A DNA stretch of 8,541 nt, taken from the NCBI GenBank assembly GCA_958449715.1, contig CAUDIU010000075.1, positions 1 to 8,541 on the forward strand, in the 5' to 3' direction. Under the pieces are notes generated by a model. It was not told the DNA's origin. It saw nothing but the letters and a program-made list of their open reading frames with translations, and searched no databases. The position numbers and the translations under genes were made by a program. This DNA comes from an uncultured Clostridium sp. Lineage in GTDB: Bacteria > Cyanobacteriota > Vampirovibrionia > Gastranaerophilales > Gastranaerophilaceae. The stretch's first letter is position 1; each line of letters opens with the position of its first letter. This document shows, in pieces, positions 1-6,339 of this stretch.

Positions 1-162
1 ACCTAAAGCAACCATTGCAAGACTATCACCGATTAATATGATATCAATACCTGCCTCGTCTATATATTTTGCAGTTGAATAATCATAGGCAGTTAAAACT
101 GAGAATTTTTCATTATTATCTTTATATTTTTGAATTGTATTAACTGTATTTTTTTTAGCCAT
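1..162 (-). CDS. panB: PanB, 3-methyl-2-oxobutanoate hydroxymethyltransferase (N-terminal 54 residues, runs off the left edge)
   Basis: PanB makes ketopantoate from 2-oxoisovalerate and 5,10-methylene-tetrahydrofolate, the first committed step of pantothenate and CoA synthesis in the cytoplasm. Only the first 54 codons are in the window. They read MAKKNTVNTIQKYKDNNEKF followed by SVLTAYDYSTAK and IDIILIGDSLAM, which lines up with E. coli PanB (QKYK, TAYDYS, LVGDSLGM). Asp46 in the IGDS motif is the expected Mg2+ ligand. The ATG shares its A with the TAA stop of yvcK (TAATG), so translation is probably coupled. A weak AAGG at 175-178 lies 12 nt upstream. No promoter of its own is visible, so it is probably the last or a late gene of the pxpA-like/yvcK operon. 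Identification is firm from the motifs; the catalytic C-terminal part cannot be assessed. Confidence 0.93.
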   Translation of the reverse strand, partial: MAKKNTVNTIQKYKDNNEKFSVLTAYDYSTAKYIDEAGIDIILIGDSLAMVALG

Positions 163-1520
163 TACACATTACAACCTTGTTTTTCAGATGTTTTATTTGA
201 TGAAGAAAAGAAACCTTTTTCATTTTTATGTTCTTTTCTAAACCAATAATAAATTGCTCTTGCTACACGGTTTGAACTATGTCTTACAAGACCTTCCTTA
301 CTATCTTCAATAAGTTTTCTTGTAACCAATTTTACACCAAGTTTTTTCAAATTTTCAAAATCTAATTTTACAGGATAAGAACCTGCCATTTCATATTTTT
401 TAGCTAAATTTGAAGGCATAAAATCATTAACTAATACAGCATCAATAACTTTTTTACTGCCAGCATGTTTCATAATTGCATTAACGTGATCACACACACT
501 GTATCCATCTGTTTCTCCAGGTTGTGTCATTATGTTGCATACATATATTTTTTTAGCATTTGATTTTGCAATCTCATGAGAAATTTCTTGGATTAATAAA
601 TTTGGAATAACACTTGTATACAAACTTCCAGGTCCCAAAATAATTAATTCAGCTTCTCGTATTGCTGAAATTACATCTGCCAATGCGTGGCAATTTTGAG
701 GATCAGTAAATAATCTTTTTATTTTTCCATGAGCTTCAGGAATATTTGATTCCCCATGAATAATTCTACCATCTTCCATTTCCGCAACAAGTTTCATATC
801 ATCTAAAGTAGATGGTAAAACTCTGCCTCGAATTGATAAAACATTTGAAGATTCTTTTACTGCTCTTACCATATCTCCTGTAATAGAACATAAAGCAGTT
901 AAAAATAAGTTTCCAAAACTGTGTCCTTCTAGACCTTCACCATTTCTAAATCTGTATTGGAATAATTTTGTAACCAAATCTTCATCATCAGCTAAAGCTG
1001 CAATACAGTTTCTTATATCTCCAGGAGGTAAAACTCCCATTTCTTCTCTTAATCTTCCAGAACTACCACCGTCATCACCTACTGTAACAACAGCCGTTAC
1101 ATTATTAGTGATATTTTTTATACCTCTTAATAACATAGAAAGACCTGTACCACCACCAACTGCAACGATCTTAGGTCCTCTGTTTAATTTTCTTCTTCTA
1201 TATAAATTTTCTAGTAAAGATTGCTTATCAGCGCCATCAAGCATTGAAAGATTTGTTTTTTGCCAACCTTTGAAAAACATACCGGCACCAAACATCACAA
1301 TAGCAAATGCTATCCATTCAGTAGATACATTCATCGCTATTTTTCGAATGAATTCCATTGTGTAAAAAACAGGTTTGATATCAAATAAAATCAATACACC
1401 TAAAGTCATTAAAACTGCGCCAAGAAAAATTAGTGCAAACCATCTTTTTACCTGCAATCCAGGGATTAACCATTTTACATCTTCCGGCATTTTTACATTT
1501 TTTCTAAAATCTTTCATCAC
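162..1520 (-). CDS. yvcK: YvcK/CofD-like gluconeogenesis factor with N-terminal membrane anchor
   Basis: YvcK proteins bind UDP-sugars and, in Gram-positive bacteria, affect central carbon use, cell shape and peptidoglycan synthesis. The fold is that of CofD, the 2-phospho-L-lactate transferase. The 452-residue product has two hydrophobic segments (about 27-47 and 68-85) preceded by WLIPGLQVKRW, then the CofD-like domain from about residue 116. Family motifs are GGGTGL (122-127), GDDGGSSGRLR (148-158), PPGDIRNC (165-172), GPGSLYTS (296-303) and MTQPGETDGYS (331-341). The membrane-anchored architecture fits cyanobacterial and clostridial members; B. subtilis YvcK lacks it. The start is GTG at 1520 or ATG at 1517. 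An AGAAGGA box at 1532-1538 is 11 nt from the GTG and 14 nt from the ATG, slightly favouring GTG. The gene lies 21 bp after the pxpA-like gene and overlaps panB by one base, so it is mid-operon. The usual whiA and rapZ neighbours are not seen. Confidence 0.93.
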   Translation of the reverse strand: MMKDFRKNVKMPEDVKWLIPGLQVKRWFALIFLGAVLMTLGVLILFDIKPVFYTMEFIRKIAMNVSTEWIAFAIVMFGAGMFFKGWQKTNLSMLDGADKQSLLENLYRRRKLNRGPKIVAVGGGTGLSMLLRGIKNITNNVTAVVTVGDDGGSSGRLREEMGVLPPGDIRNCIAALADDEDLVTKLFQYRFRNGEGLEGHSFGNLFLTALCSITGDMVRAVKESSNVLSIRGRVLPSTLDDMKLVAEMEDGRIIHGESNIPEAHGKIKRLFTDPQNCHALADVISAIREAELIILGPGSLYTSVIPNLLIQEISHEIAKSNAKKIYVCNIMTQPGETDGYSVCDHVNAIMKHAGSKKVIDAVLVNDFMPSNLAKKYEMAGSYPVKLDFENLKKLGVKLVTRKLIEDSKEGLVRHSSNRVARAIYYWFRKEHKNEKGFFSSSNKTSEKQGCNV

Positions 1521-1541
1521 CTTATGAATTATCCTTCTTAA

Positions 1542-2336
1542 TTATTCTACCCAACCTGACATACAAGCGTTTTTATAATTTACTGGAACAGGTTTTATTA
1601 TTTCATGAGCTTGTCTTATAAGCTCCAAAGAATTTGACAATCTGTTTGTAAAGTGAATAGTATCAGCTGTTACAACGGTTTTGCCACCTTCTACGTTTGA
1701 AACTTGAGATGTTGAAAGCAATTGTTTCAAACGAGAAATTCCCATTTCAGTATTTTCGCTATCTCTGGCAACTGTGTTCACAGTACCATCAACATTATAC
1801 ATTTTTTCCAGACAAATTTCTTGTGCAACAGGGATATTAATAAGTTCACCTGTTTTTTCAGTAATTTCTCCTGATGCACCATAATATACAAGCCATTTTG
1901 AACATTTCTGAATAGCTTTTGCTACAGAACATGCAAAAGAAAAATCAGTAGCACATTTTTTATACATAGCACCATGAGGTCTTACATGTTCAATTTCCAG
2001 ATGCATAGTTTTAGCAAAAGACATTAAAGCTCCTACCTGATAAATAACAATAGCTTCAATCTCATCTTCAGTTAAATCCATATCGCGATATCCAAAACCT
2101 TGAATATCATCAAAACCAATATGAGCACCAACTACTACATTTTTTTCTTTTGCCCTTAATAAAGCATTTTTTATAGTCAAAGGATCTCCTGCATGGAAGC
2201 CACAAGAAATATTCACAGAACTTGCATAATCTAATAAATCAAATTCTGAATTATTTTTATAAATTCCAAAACTTTGAGCTAAATCTATATTAAAATCGAT
2301 ATTTTTTATTGATTTTTTTTCTAAACTATCCTGCAT
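1542..2336 (-). CDS. LamB/YcsF family protein, 5-oxoprolinase subunit A-like (PxpA-like), divergent
   Basis: PxpA works with PxpB and PxpC in ATP-dependent cleavage of 5-oxoproline to glutamate. The 264-residue product shows the family core: DFNIDLAQSFG (14-24), VNISCGFHAGDP (41-52), GAHIGF (70-75), IYQVGAL (98-104) and RPHGAMY (119-125). Family members usually read DLGE at the first motif, GAHPGF or GAHPSF at the third and KPHGALY or KPHGMLY at the last. Here the first is DLAQ, so an acidic residue has become Gln21. The C-terminal third (VEGGKTVV, ADTIHFTNRL) is more divergent, with a tail ending MSGWVE. No pxpB or pxpC gene is in the window, so oxoprolinase activity is uncertain. The ATG is preceded by a weak GAAAG box (2343-2347, 6 nt spacing). 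It is the first gene of the operon with yvcK and panB. Family membership is confident; the substrate is not. Confidence 0.82.
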   Translation of the reverse strand: MQDSLEKKSIKNIDFNIDLAQSFGIYKNNSEFDLLDYASSVNISCGFHAGDPLTIKNALLRAKEKNVVVGAHIGFDDIQGFGYRDMDLTEDEIEAIVIYQVGALMSFAKTMHLEIEHVRPHGAMYKKCATDFSFACSVAKAIQKCSKWLVYYGASGEITEKTGELINIPVAQEICLEKMYNVDGTVNTVARDSENTEMGISRLKQLLSTSQVSNVEGGKTVVTADTIHFTNRLSNSLELIRQAHEIIKPVPVNYKNACMSGWVE

Positions 2337-2374
2337 AATTATCTTTCTTATTAAAATAATACTTTGATGAGATA

Positions 2375-2380
2375 ATTATA
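2375..2380 (-). promoter_or_regulatory. -10 box (TATAAT) of the pxpA-like/yvcK/panB operon
   Basis: A perfect TATAAT on the minus strand lies 38 nt upstream of the pxpA-like ATG, giving a leader of about 32 nt. No convincing -35 is seen at 16-18 nt spacing. The stretch is very AT-rich, so chance matches are possible, but this is the only perfect -10 in the 96-bp gap. Confidence 0.4.
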
Positions 2381-2432
2381 CTCTATAAATAATTAATTAC
2401 CATAATCTTTACATAATATTAATCAGAAAAAA

Positions 2433-3062
2433 TTAAGCTCGATAAACATCGGAAATTTGCAAAAACATATACTGTTTTGTAAAATATGCAAGACGCGCAA
2501 TATCAGATTTAGTAAAGCTTTTCACATTAAAGCAAAAATCAAACTTCTTGCTTCCAATCACATAATTTTTATTAAAGAATAAATATAAATAGCCATTAGT
2601 TAAAACATAATATTCACCCTTAAAATAAAGTTTATTCATCAACTCATCAATATTTACACCTTGCATTTTATTATCAATATAAACTTTATTTTTCATATCT
2701 ACAGCATCATCTGCAAACTTCTCATATTTCACATACAAAGAACGCTTGCATAATTTACTGTTATCCCACTTCTTTGTAATATAATCAGGTTCTACAGAAG
2801 CTCTTCTTTGAGTTCTTACAAATTCTCTCATATCAAAAGTGTTATATCCTAATACTAAGAAAAATGGAATAATCAATTTCTCTCTAATTTCTGTTTCAGA
2901 CAAATTTTCAAATAAAGCTAATTCCTTGCTATTTTTTATAATTGCAATATTTCTTGCAAGCACACGTCTATTTAGTTTATATATTACTTTTTTACAGAAA
3001 AAATAAACAATAAACGAAAACAACAATACTAATAAAAATAATAAAAGAGCCACGAAAACCAT
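2433..3062 (-). CDS. Membrane-anchored protein with degenerate HsdR-N (type I restriction enzyme N-terminal-like) domain
   Basis: A 209-residue protein of unknown role. Residues 2-22 form one strongly hydrophobic segment followed by basic residues (CKK, NRR), so the rest probably faces the cytoplasm. The soluble part follows the order of the HsdR N-terminal domain, a PD-(D/E)xK nuclease fold. It has a helix LSETEIREKLIIPFFLVLGY (54-73), a VEPDY strand (90-94), a strand SLYVKYEK (108-115), then YYVLTNGYLYLFF (151-163), matching the 'LTNG...FY' signature, and a final DIARLAYFTK helix. At the catalytic E-x-K position it reads VKYEK, with no clear E-x-K, so nuclease activity is doubtful. The ATG has no Shine-Dalgarno sequence; see the promoter entry. 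It sits alone between the rpsT terminator and the pxpA-like operon. The fold call is by motif order only. Confidence 0.7.
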   Translation of the reverse strand: MVFVALLLFLLVLLFSFIVYFFCKKVIYKLNRRVLARNIAIIKNSKELALFENLSETEIREKLIIPFFLVLGYNTFDMREFVRTQRRASVEPDYITKKWDNSKLCKRSLYVKYEKFADDAVDMKNKVYIDNKMQGVNIDELMNKLYFKGEYYVLTNGYLYLFFNKNYVIGSKKFDFCFNVKSFTKSDIARLAYFTKQYMFLQISDVYRA

Positions 3063-3068
3063 ATATAT

Positions 3069-3097
3069 ATTTTAACACTTTTTTCTCTTCTCTGCAA
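3069..3097 (-). promoter_or_regulatory. Extended -10 promoter giving a probably leaderless mRNA for the HsdR-N-like gene
   Basis: On the minus strand the order is TTGCAG (3097-3092), a 17-nt spacer ending in TGT, and TAAAAT (3074-3069). Exactly six bases (ATATAT) separate TAAAAT from the ATG at 3062. With the usual start 7 nt after the -10, +1 would be the A of the ATG. This agrees with the lack of any ribosome binding site. Confidence 0.5.
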
Positions 3098-3128
3098 CTT
3101 ATACAACTATTATTTATGAATATTTATT

Positions 3129-3167
3129 AAAAAAGCGGTTATTCAAATTAATGAATAACCGCTTTTA
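3129..3167 (-). terminator. Rho-independent terminator of rpsT
   Basis: A perfect 15-bp stem (3131-3145 with 3152-3166, AAAAGCGGTTATTCA and its complement) closes a 6-nt loop. On the minus strand it is followed by a run of T. It lies 17 bp after the rpsT stop and separates rpsT from the HsdR-N-like gene. The A/T-flanked stem could also act weakly in the other direction, but no plus-strand gene needs it. Confidence 0.92.
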
Positions 3168-3183
3168 GAGATTTATCAATCAA

Positions 3184-3453
3184 CTATTTTGCTTGTAATT
3201 TATTTACAGCTTTAGTTAATCTTGATTTTTTTCTAGCTGCAGTATTTTTATGCAAAACACCTTTTGAAACAGCTTTATCACATAATTGATAAGCTTTTGA
3301 AAGAGCTGCATTTAAAGCTTCTTTATCTTCAGCTTTAGCAAGTTCTAAAACTTTTTTCAAAGCTGTTTTAATTGAAGTTTTGAAAGCAACGTTTCTTTGT
3401 CTGTTTCTTTCAGCTATAAGTACTCTTTTTTTAGCAGATTTAATATTTGCCAT
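3184..3453 (-). CDS. rpsT: 30S ribosomal protein S20
   Basis: S20 binds 16S rRNA early in 30S subunit assembly. The 89-residue, lysine-rich product matches the family in length and motifs. It begins MANIKSAKKR, has RNRQRN at 16-21, KTSIKTALKK in the first long helix, and near the end HKNTAARKKSRLTK (68-81), the typical S20 C-terminal signature. A GAAAGG ribosome binding site (3463-3468) lies 9 nt before the ATG. The gene stands alone with its own likely promoter and a strong terminator. In E. coli, S20 represses its own translation; the hairpins in the leader here would be the place to look for something similar. Confidence 0.98.
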   Translation of the reverse strand: MANIKSAKKRVLIAERNRQRNVAFKTSIKTALKKVLELAKAEDKEALNAALSKAYQLCDKAVSKGVLHKNTAARKKSRLTKAVNKLQAK

Positions 3454-3480
3454 TTTATTTTGCCTTTCTTTTACTCTTAC

Positions 3481-3516
3481 GTCCGATTAATGACTTCGGA
3501 CACATTTGAGGATGTG
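3481..3516 (-). promoter_or_regulatory. Two adjacent small hairpins in the rpsT leader
   Basis: Reading along the rpsT mRNA, CACAT/ATGTG (3516-3512 with 3505-3501, six-base loop) is followed directly by GTCCGA/TCGGAC (3501-3496 with 3486-3481, nine-base loop). The two stems share one base, so they stack or compete. They end 12 nt before the ribosome binding site. Their GC content stands out from the AT-rich flanks. A role in S20 autoregulation is inferred from the position only. Confidence 0.4.
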
Positions 3517-3525
3517 AGCAAATTC

Positions 3526-3554
3526 ATATTAATTAAAAAAAATAAAAAATGCAA
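3526..3554 (-). promoter_or_regulatory. Candidate rpsT promoter
   Basis: TTGCAT (3554-3549) and TAATAT (3531-3526) are 17 nt apart on the minus strand. This places the start near 3519, just ahead of the leader hairpins, for a leader of about 65 nt. Each hexamer is imperfect. The TTGC-type -35 recurs at other promoters in this window. Confidence 0.35.
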
Positions 3555-3693
3555 TACATATGTAAATAAATGTATAATCAAATAAAAGCATACAAAAATT
3601 TTATATAAAATTGATAGATTAAAGCTATAACTTGAATACAAATTTTACTGTTAAAAAATGTAACGATTATACATAAGAATTAGTTCTAAAGGA

Positions 3694-3722
3694 TTATATT
3701 TTTTAGCCATTTGTGGTATAAA
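3694..3722 (+). promoter_or_regulatory. Candidate promoter of the GH57 branching enzyme
   Basis: TATAAA at 3717-3722 is preceded by TGG (3714-3716), giving an extended -10. A weak TTATAT lies 17 nt upstream at 3694-3699. Transcription would start near 3729, leaving a leader of about 59 nt before the ATG at 3788. The flanks are AT-rich and other TATA-like boxes are nearby. Confidence 0.4.
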
Positions 3723-3787
3723 TAATATATAAGTAGGAATTATATTTATATAATAGTAATTCGTTTAAATGAGATATGGAGGCAAAA

Positions 3788-5506
3788 ATGTCAGTAGGAC
3801 AATTCGTATTTATGTTACACAGCCACCTACCCTATTATAGAAAAGCCGGCATGTGGCCTTTCGGGGAAGAAAATTTATATGAATGTATGGCAGAAACATA
3901 CGTTCCATTGTTAAATGCAATCTCCGAACTATATGATGAAGGTATTAAGGCAAAGTTAACAGTAGGTATTACCCCAATTCTTGCAGAACAACTTAACGAT
4001 GAACATTTAAAACATGGATTCGTTAAATATCTAGATTCAAGAATTGCTCAAGTTTCAAAAGATTTGGACAGATACCCTGATCCAAAAGTAGCACACTCAC
4101 AACACTTGAAATACCTTGCTAAATACTACTTTGACTGGTTCTCAAACATCAAAGATGCATTTGTAAATAAATACGGAATGGATTTAATTGCACAATTTAA
4201 AAAATTCCAAGATTTAGGTTGCATTGAAATCACAACATCTGGTGCAACTCATGGTTTTTCTCCATTGCTTGCAACTGACAGCAACTTGAATGCACAATTT
4301 AAAATAGGTTCAGATACAACAAAAAGATTATTTGGTAAAAAAGCATGCGGATGCTGGCTTCCTGAATGTGCATACAGACAAGGTTACGAATATGTAGGCA
4401 AAGATGGCAAAAAACATTGGCGCCCTGCAATTGAAGTAACATTGCAAAACAATGACATTGAATATTTCTTCACAGAATCTCATGTAATCGAAGGCGGAAA
4501 CTCTATCGGTAACAGACGTGTAATTGGGGTTTACGGAAATATTGAATATATTCCACTACCTGAACGTCCAGCTACAGGATATGATACATATTCAGCATAC
4601 TGGTTACCTGATGCTCAAGTAGCAGTAATGGGTAGAAATGACAGAGCTGGTTACCAAGTATGGTCAGCTGCTGATGGTTACCCTGGAGATGGAGTATTCA
4701 GAGAATTCCATAAAAAAGATGACAAATCAGGTATGCATTACTGGAGAATTACATCATCTACAACAGATTTAGGTGACAAAATGCTTTATGATCCAGTATT
4801 AGCATTAAATAAAATTAATGAAAACTCAGATCACTATACAACTTTAATTTACCATATGTTAAATGACTATAAAAAAGCACACGGTAAAGAAGGTCTTGTA
4901 ATGGTATCATTCGATACTGAATTATTTGGACACTGGTGGTTTGAAGGTGTTGAATTTATTAAACAAGTAATTAAAAAATTCTCAACATATTTACCAGAAG
5001 TAGAAAGAATGACAGCTGGAGAATATGTACACTCACATCCACCAAAAGAAGCTATCCAAATTCCTGAAAGTTCTTGGGGACAAGGCGGACACTTCTATGT
5101 ATGGAATAACCATTTAACAGAATGGATGTGGCCAATTATTCATGCTTGTGAAAAAAGAATTTGTGCAATTGCTGATAAATATTCAGAAATTCCAGAAGAT
5201 AAATTATTGCATAGAGCTCTAAATCAATTAGCAAGAGAAAATCTATTACTTCAAAGTTCAGACTGGCCATTCTTAATTACAACATGGCAAGCAAAAGATT
5301 ATGCAACAGACAGATTCAGAGAACATGTTGATAGATTTGAAAAAATTGCAGATATGATTGAAAGCGGAAACATCGATGAAAATGCACTAAAAGAAATTGA
5401 AAGCATTGATAACTGTTTCCCAACAATAGATTACAGAGTATATCAATCAATTGAAGAAGGTGTAATCCCTCAACAATCTGCAAAACTTGCACCATTGTAT
5501 AAATAA
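3788..5506 (+). CDS. GH57-family 1,4-alpha-glucan branching enzyme
   Basis: This enzyme introduces alpha-1,6 branches into alpha-1,4-glucan during glycogen synthesis in the cytoplasm. The 572-residue product has the GH57 barrel with MLHSHLPYYR (9-18), SGATHGFSP (151-159) and CWLPECAYRQGYE (189-201), where Glu193 is the expected nucleophile. The motif SFDTELFGHWWFEG (374-387) carries Asp376 as the expected acid/base. The C-terminal helical part (DUF1957 type) includes SSWGQGGHFYVWN (428-440) and LLLQSSDWPFLITT (486-499). Length and motifs fit the branching-enzyme group, close to the Thermococcus and Thermus types, rather than the longer amylopullulanases. An ATG at 3776 is in frame but its G is part of the GGAGG ribosome binding site (3778-3782). 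The ATG at 3788, 5 nt after GGAGG, is therefore the start, and the family begins at this point. It stands alone, with no other glycogen gene beside it. It is visibly less AT-rich than the genes to its right. Confidence 0.92.
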   Translation: MSVGQFVFMLHSHLPYYRKAGMWPFGEENLYECMAETYVPLLNAISELYDEGIKAKLTVGITPILAEQLNDEHLKHGFVKYLDSRIAQVSKDLDRYPDPKVAHSQHLKYLAKYYFDWFSNIKDAFVNKYGMDLIAQFKKFQDLGCIEITTSGATHGFSPLLATDSNLNAQFKIGSDTTKRLFGKKACGCWLPECAYRQGYEYVGKDGKKHWRPAIEVTLQNNDIEYFFTESHVIEGGNSIGNRRVIGVYGNIEYIPLPERPATGYDTYSAYWLPDAQVAVMGRNDRAGYQVWSAADGYPGDGVFREFHKKDDKSGMHYWRITSSTTDLGDKMLYDPVLALNKINENSDHYTTLIYHMLNDYKKAHGKEGLVMVSFDTELFGHWWFEGVEFIKQVIKKFSTYLPEVERMTAGEYVHSHPPKEAIQIPESSWGQGGHFYVWNNHLTEWMWPIIHACEKRICAIADKYSEIPEDKLLHRALNQLARENLLLQSSDWPFLITTWQAKDYATDRFREHVDRFEKIADMIESGNIDENALKEIESIDNCFPTIDYRVYQSIEEGVIPQQSAKLAPLYK

Positions 5507-5521
5507 ATAATATTCATAAAG

Positions 5522-5554
5522 AAAAAAGTCCGTTAATCAAACGGACTTTTTTTT
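5522..5554. terminator. Bidirectional Rho-independent terminator between convergent genes
   Basis: A 13-bp stem (5522-5534 with 5540-5552, GTCCGTT core) closes a 5-nt loop. It is followed by eight T on the plus strand and, read from the other side, by six T on the minus strand. It starts 16 bp after the branching-enzyme stop and ends 2 bp before the stop of the convergent gene, so it can serve both. Confidence 0.9.
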
Positions 5555-5556
5555 AT

Positions 5557-6249
5557 TTAAACCTCAGTAAATAATTTATGTTTATCAGAACTTTTAAAAA
5601 CAAGTTCAGGATAATTTTTCTTAAAAAATTTAATATCCTCATCAGATAAATCTAATGAGTGTCTTTTTACAAATTGAATATCTTCACCTTTTTTCAAATT
5701 AAAAAAATCATTAAACATATTAGCATATTTTTTTAACATAATATCAGCATAACCACTAGCCCCACACCAAGGGTCTATAATCACCAATTTTTGTAAAGAT
5801 GGATAATAATTTTGTTTATCAAAATTAACAAGTAAAACTGTGTGATTAAGATTTTTTTGCCCGTCATTTGTCACCAAATTGATTCTATCACAATTATTAA
5901 CGCCATTAACTTTCAAAATAAGTTCAGCAATTGTAGATTTTTCATAACAATTTCCAACTTTATTATCTCTGATTTGTTCTAACAAATTTTTCAAAAATTT
6001 AATAGGTATTAACTCAGAATTATTATTACATCTTGCACGGTGTATTTTTTCACCAATAGAAGAAATAAAATTAATATTATTATCATCATTAAGGTGAAAA
6101 TTATAATTAAGCCAAGTATTTGATAAAGCTGGGAAATTTTTATTAACAGACCTGCACACCCAATCAGCATCTTTCAAAACAGAATTTTTTGCATTGAAAG
6201 ATGGTTGTTTTTCACTACGGGGTAAATAACTATTATTCCTCAACTTCAT
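5557..6249 (-). CDS. Predicted Cys-His-Asp (papain/transglutaminase-like) protein with SFN leader
   Basis: A 230-residue protein of no recognised family. The first 25 or so residues are polar and end in EKQPSFNAKN (13-22), similar in style to the leader of the gene at 8062. The C-terminal half has what looks like a Cys-His-Asp triad in the order of papain-like and transglutaminase-like folds. These are VGNCYEKSTIAELIL (Cys101, with a helix after it), LNHTVLLVNF (His136, on a strand) and LVIIDPWCG (Asp159). This 'GNC...H...DPW' pattern is known from cysteine proteases, deamidases and transglutaminase-like bacterial effectors. No signal peptide or membrane segment is seen. An in-frame TTG at 6258 overlaps the predicted -10 box, so the ATG at 6249 is preferred; there is no ribosome binding site. 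It converges on the branching enzyme and diverges from tRNA-Asp. The triad is inferred from motifs only. Confidence 0.68.
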   Translation of the reverse strand: MKLRNNSYLPRSEKQPSFNAKNSVLKDADWVCRSVNKNFPALSNTWLNYNFHLNDDNNINFISSIGEKIHRARCNNNSELIPIKFLKNLLEQIRDNKVGNCYEKSTIAELILKVNGVNNCDRINLVTNDGQKNLNHTVLLVNFDKQNYYPSLQKLVIIDPWCGASGYADIMLKKYANMFNDFFNLKKGEDIQFVKRHSLDLSDEDIKFFKKNYPELVFKSSDKHKLFTEV

Positions 6250-6256
6250 ATTTTTC

Positions 6257-6284
6257 AATATAACATAAAAAAAAGACTTGCAAA
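6257..6284 (-). promoter_or_regulatory. Extended -10 promoter of the Cys-His-Asp gene, near-leaderless
   Basis: On the minus strand TGT precedes TATATT (6262-6257), an extended -10. Upstream lie TTTGCA (6284-6279, 16-nt spacer) or the overlapping TTGCAA (6283-6278, 15-nt spacer). The expected start is at 6250 or 6249, so the ATG at 6249 would be at or one base from the 5' end. This fits the lack of a ribosome binding site. Confidence 0.45.
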
Positions 6285-6306
6285 AAAAAATTCAGCATAT
6301 TATAAT
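6278..6306 (+). promoter_or_regulatory. Promoter of tRNA-Asp
   Basis: TTGCAA (6278-6283) and a perfect TATAAT (6301-6306) are exactly 17 nt apart on the plus strand, placing the start near 6313, about 27 nt before the tRNA. TTGCAA is its own reverse complement and also lies at the -35 position of the divergent gene. Confidence 0.72.
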
Positions 6307-6339
6307 AAAACTTGTCGAAAGACATTGAAAACAAAATAC

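Larger units (their letters stand above)
3454..3787. other. Divergent intergenic region between rpsT and the branching enzyme gene
   Basis: This 334-bp stretch has no gene I can support. Its left third carries the rpsT ribosome binding site, leader hairpins and candidate promoter; its right end carries the branching-enzyme promoter and ribosome binding site. The central part (about 3555-3690) is AT-rich, with no repeat, strong hairpin or RNA gene that I can see. Short open frames crossing it have no ribosome binding site or recognisable sequence. Confidence 0.6.

Noticed and set aside
1108..1365. Plus-strand open frame of 85 codons
   Set aside because: It lies wholly opposite yvcK, has no ribosome binding site and its sequence is what the opposite strand of a conserved gene gives.
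2431..2451. Small CGAT/ATCG hairpin followed by a T run at the end of the HsdR-N-like gene
   Set aside because: The stem has only four pairs and includes the last codons; too weak to call a terminator.
3397..3585. Plus-strand open frame of 62 codons
   Set aside because: It overlaps the rpsT start and leader on the other strand, has no ribosome binding site and a low-complexity sequence.
3737..3762. GAATTA/TAATTC inverted repeat in the branching-enzyme leader
   Set aside because: Six A/T-rich pairs around a long loop are expected by chance in this composition.
3776..3787. Earlier in-frame ATG for the branching enzyme, adding MEAK
   Set aside because: This ATG is part of the ribosome binding site GGAGG that serves the ATG at 3788; the family starts at the later one.
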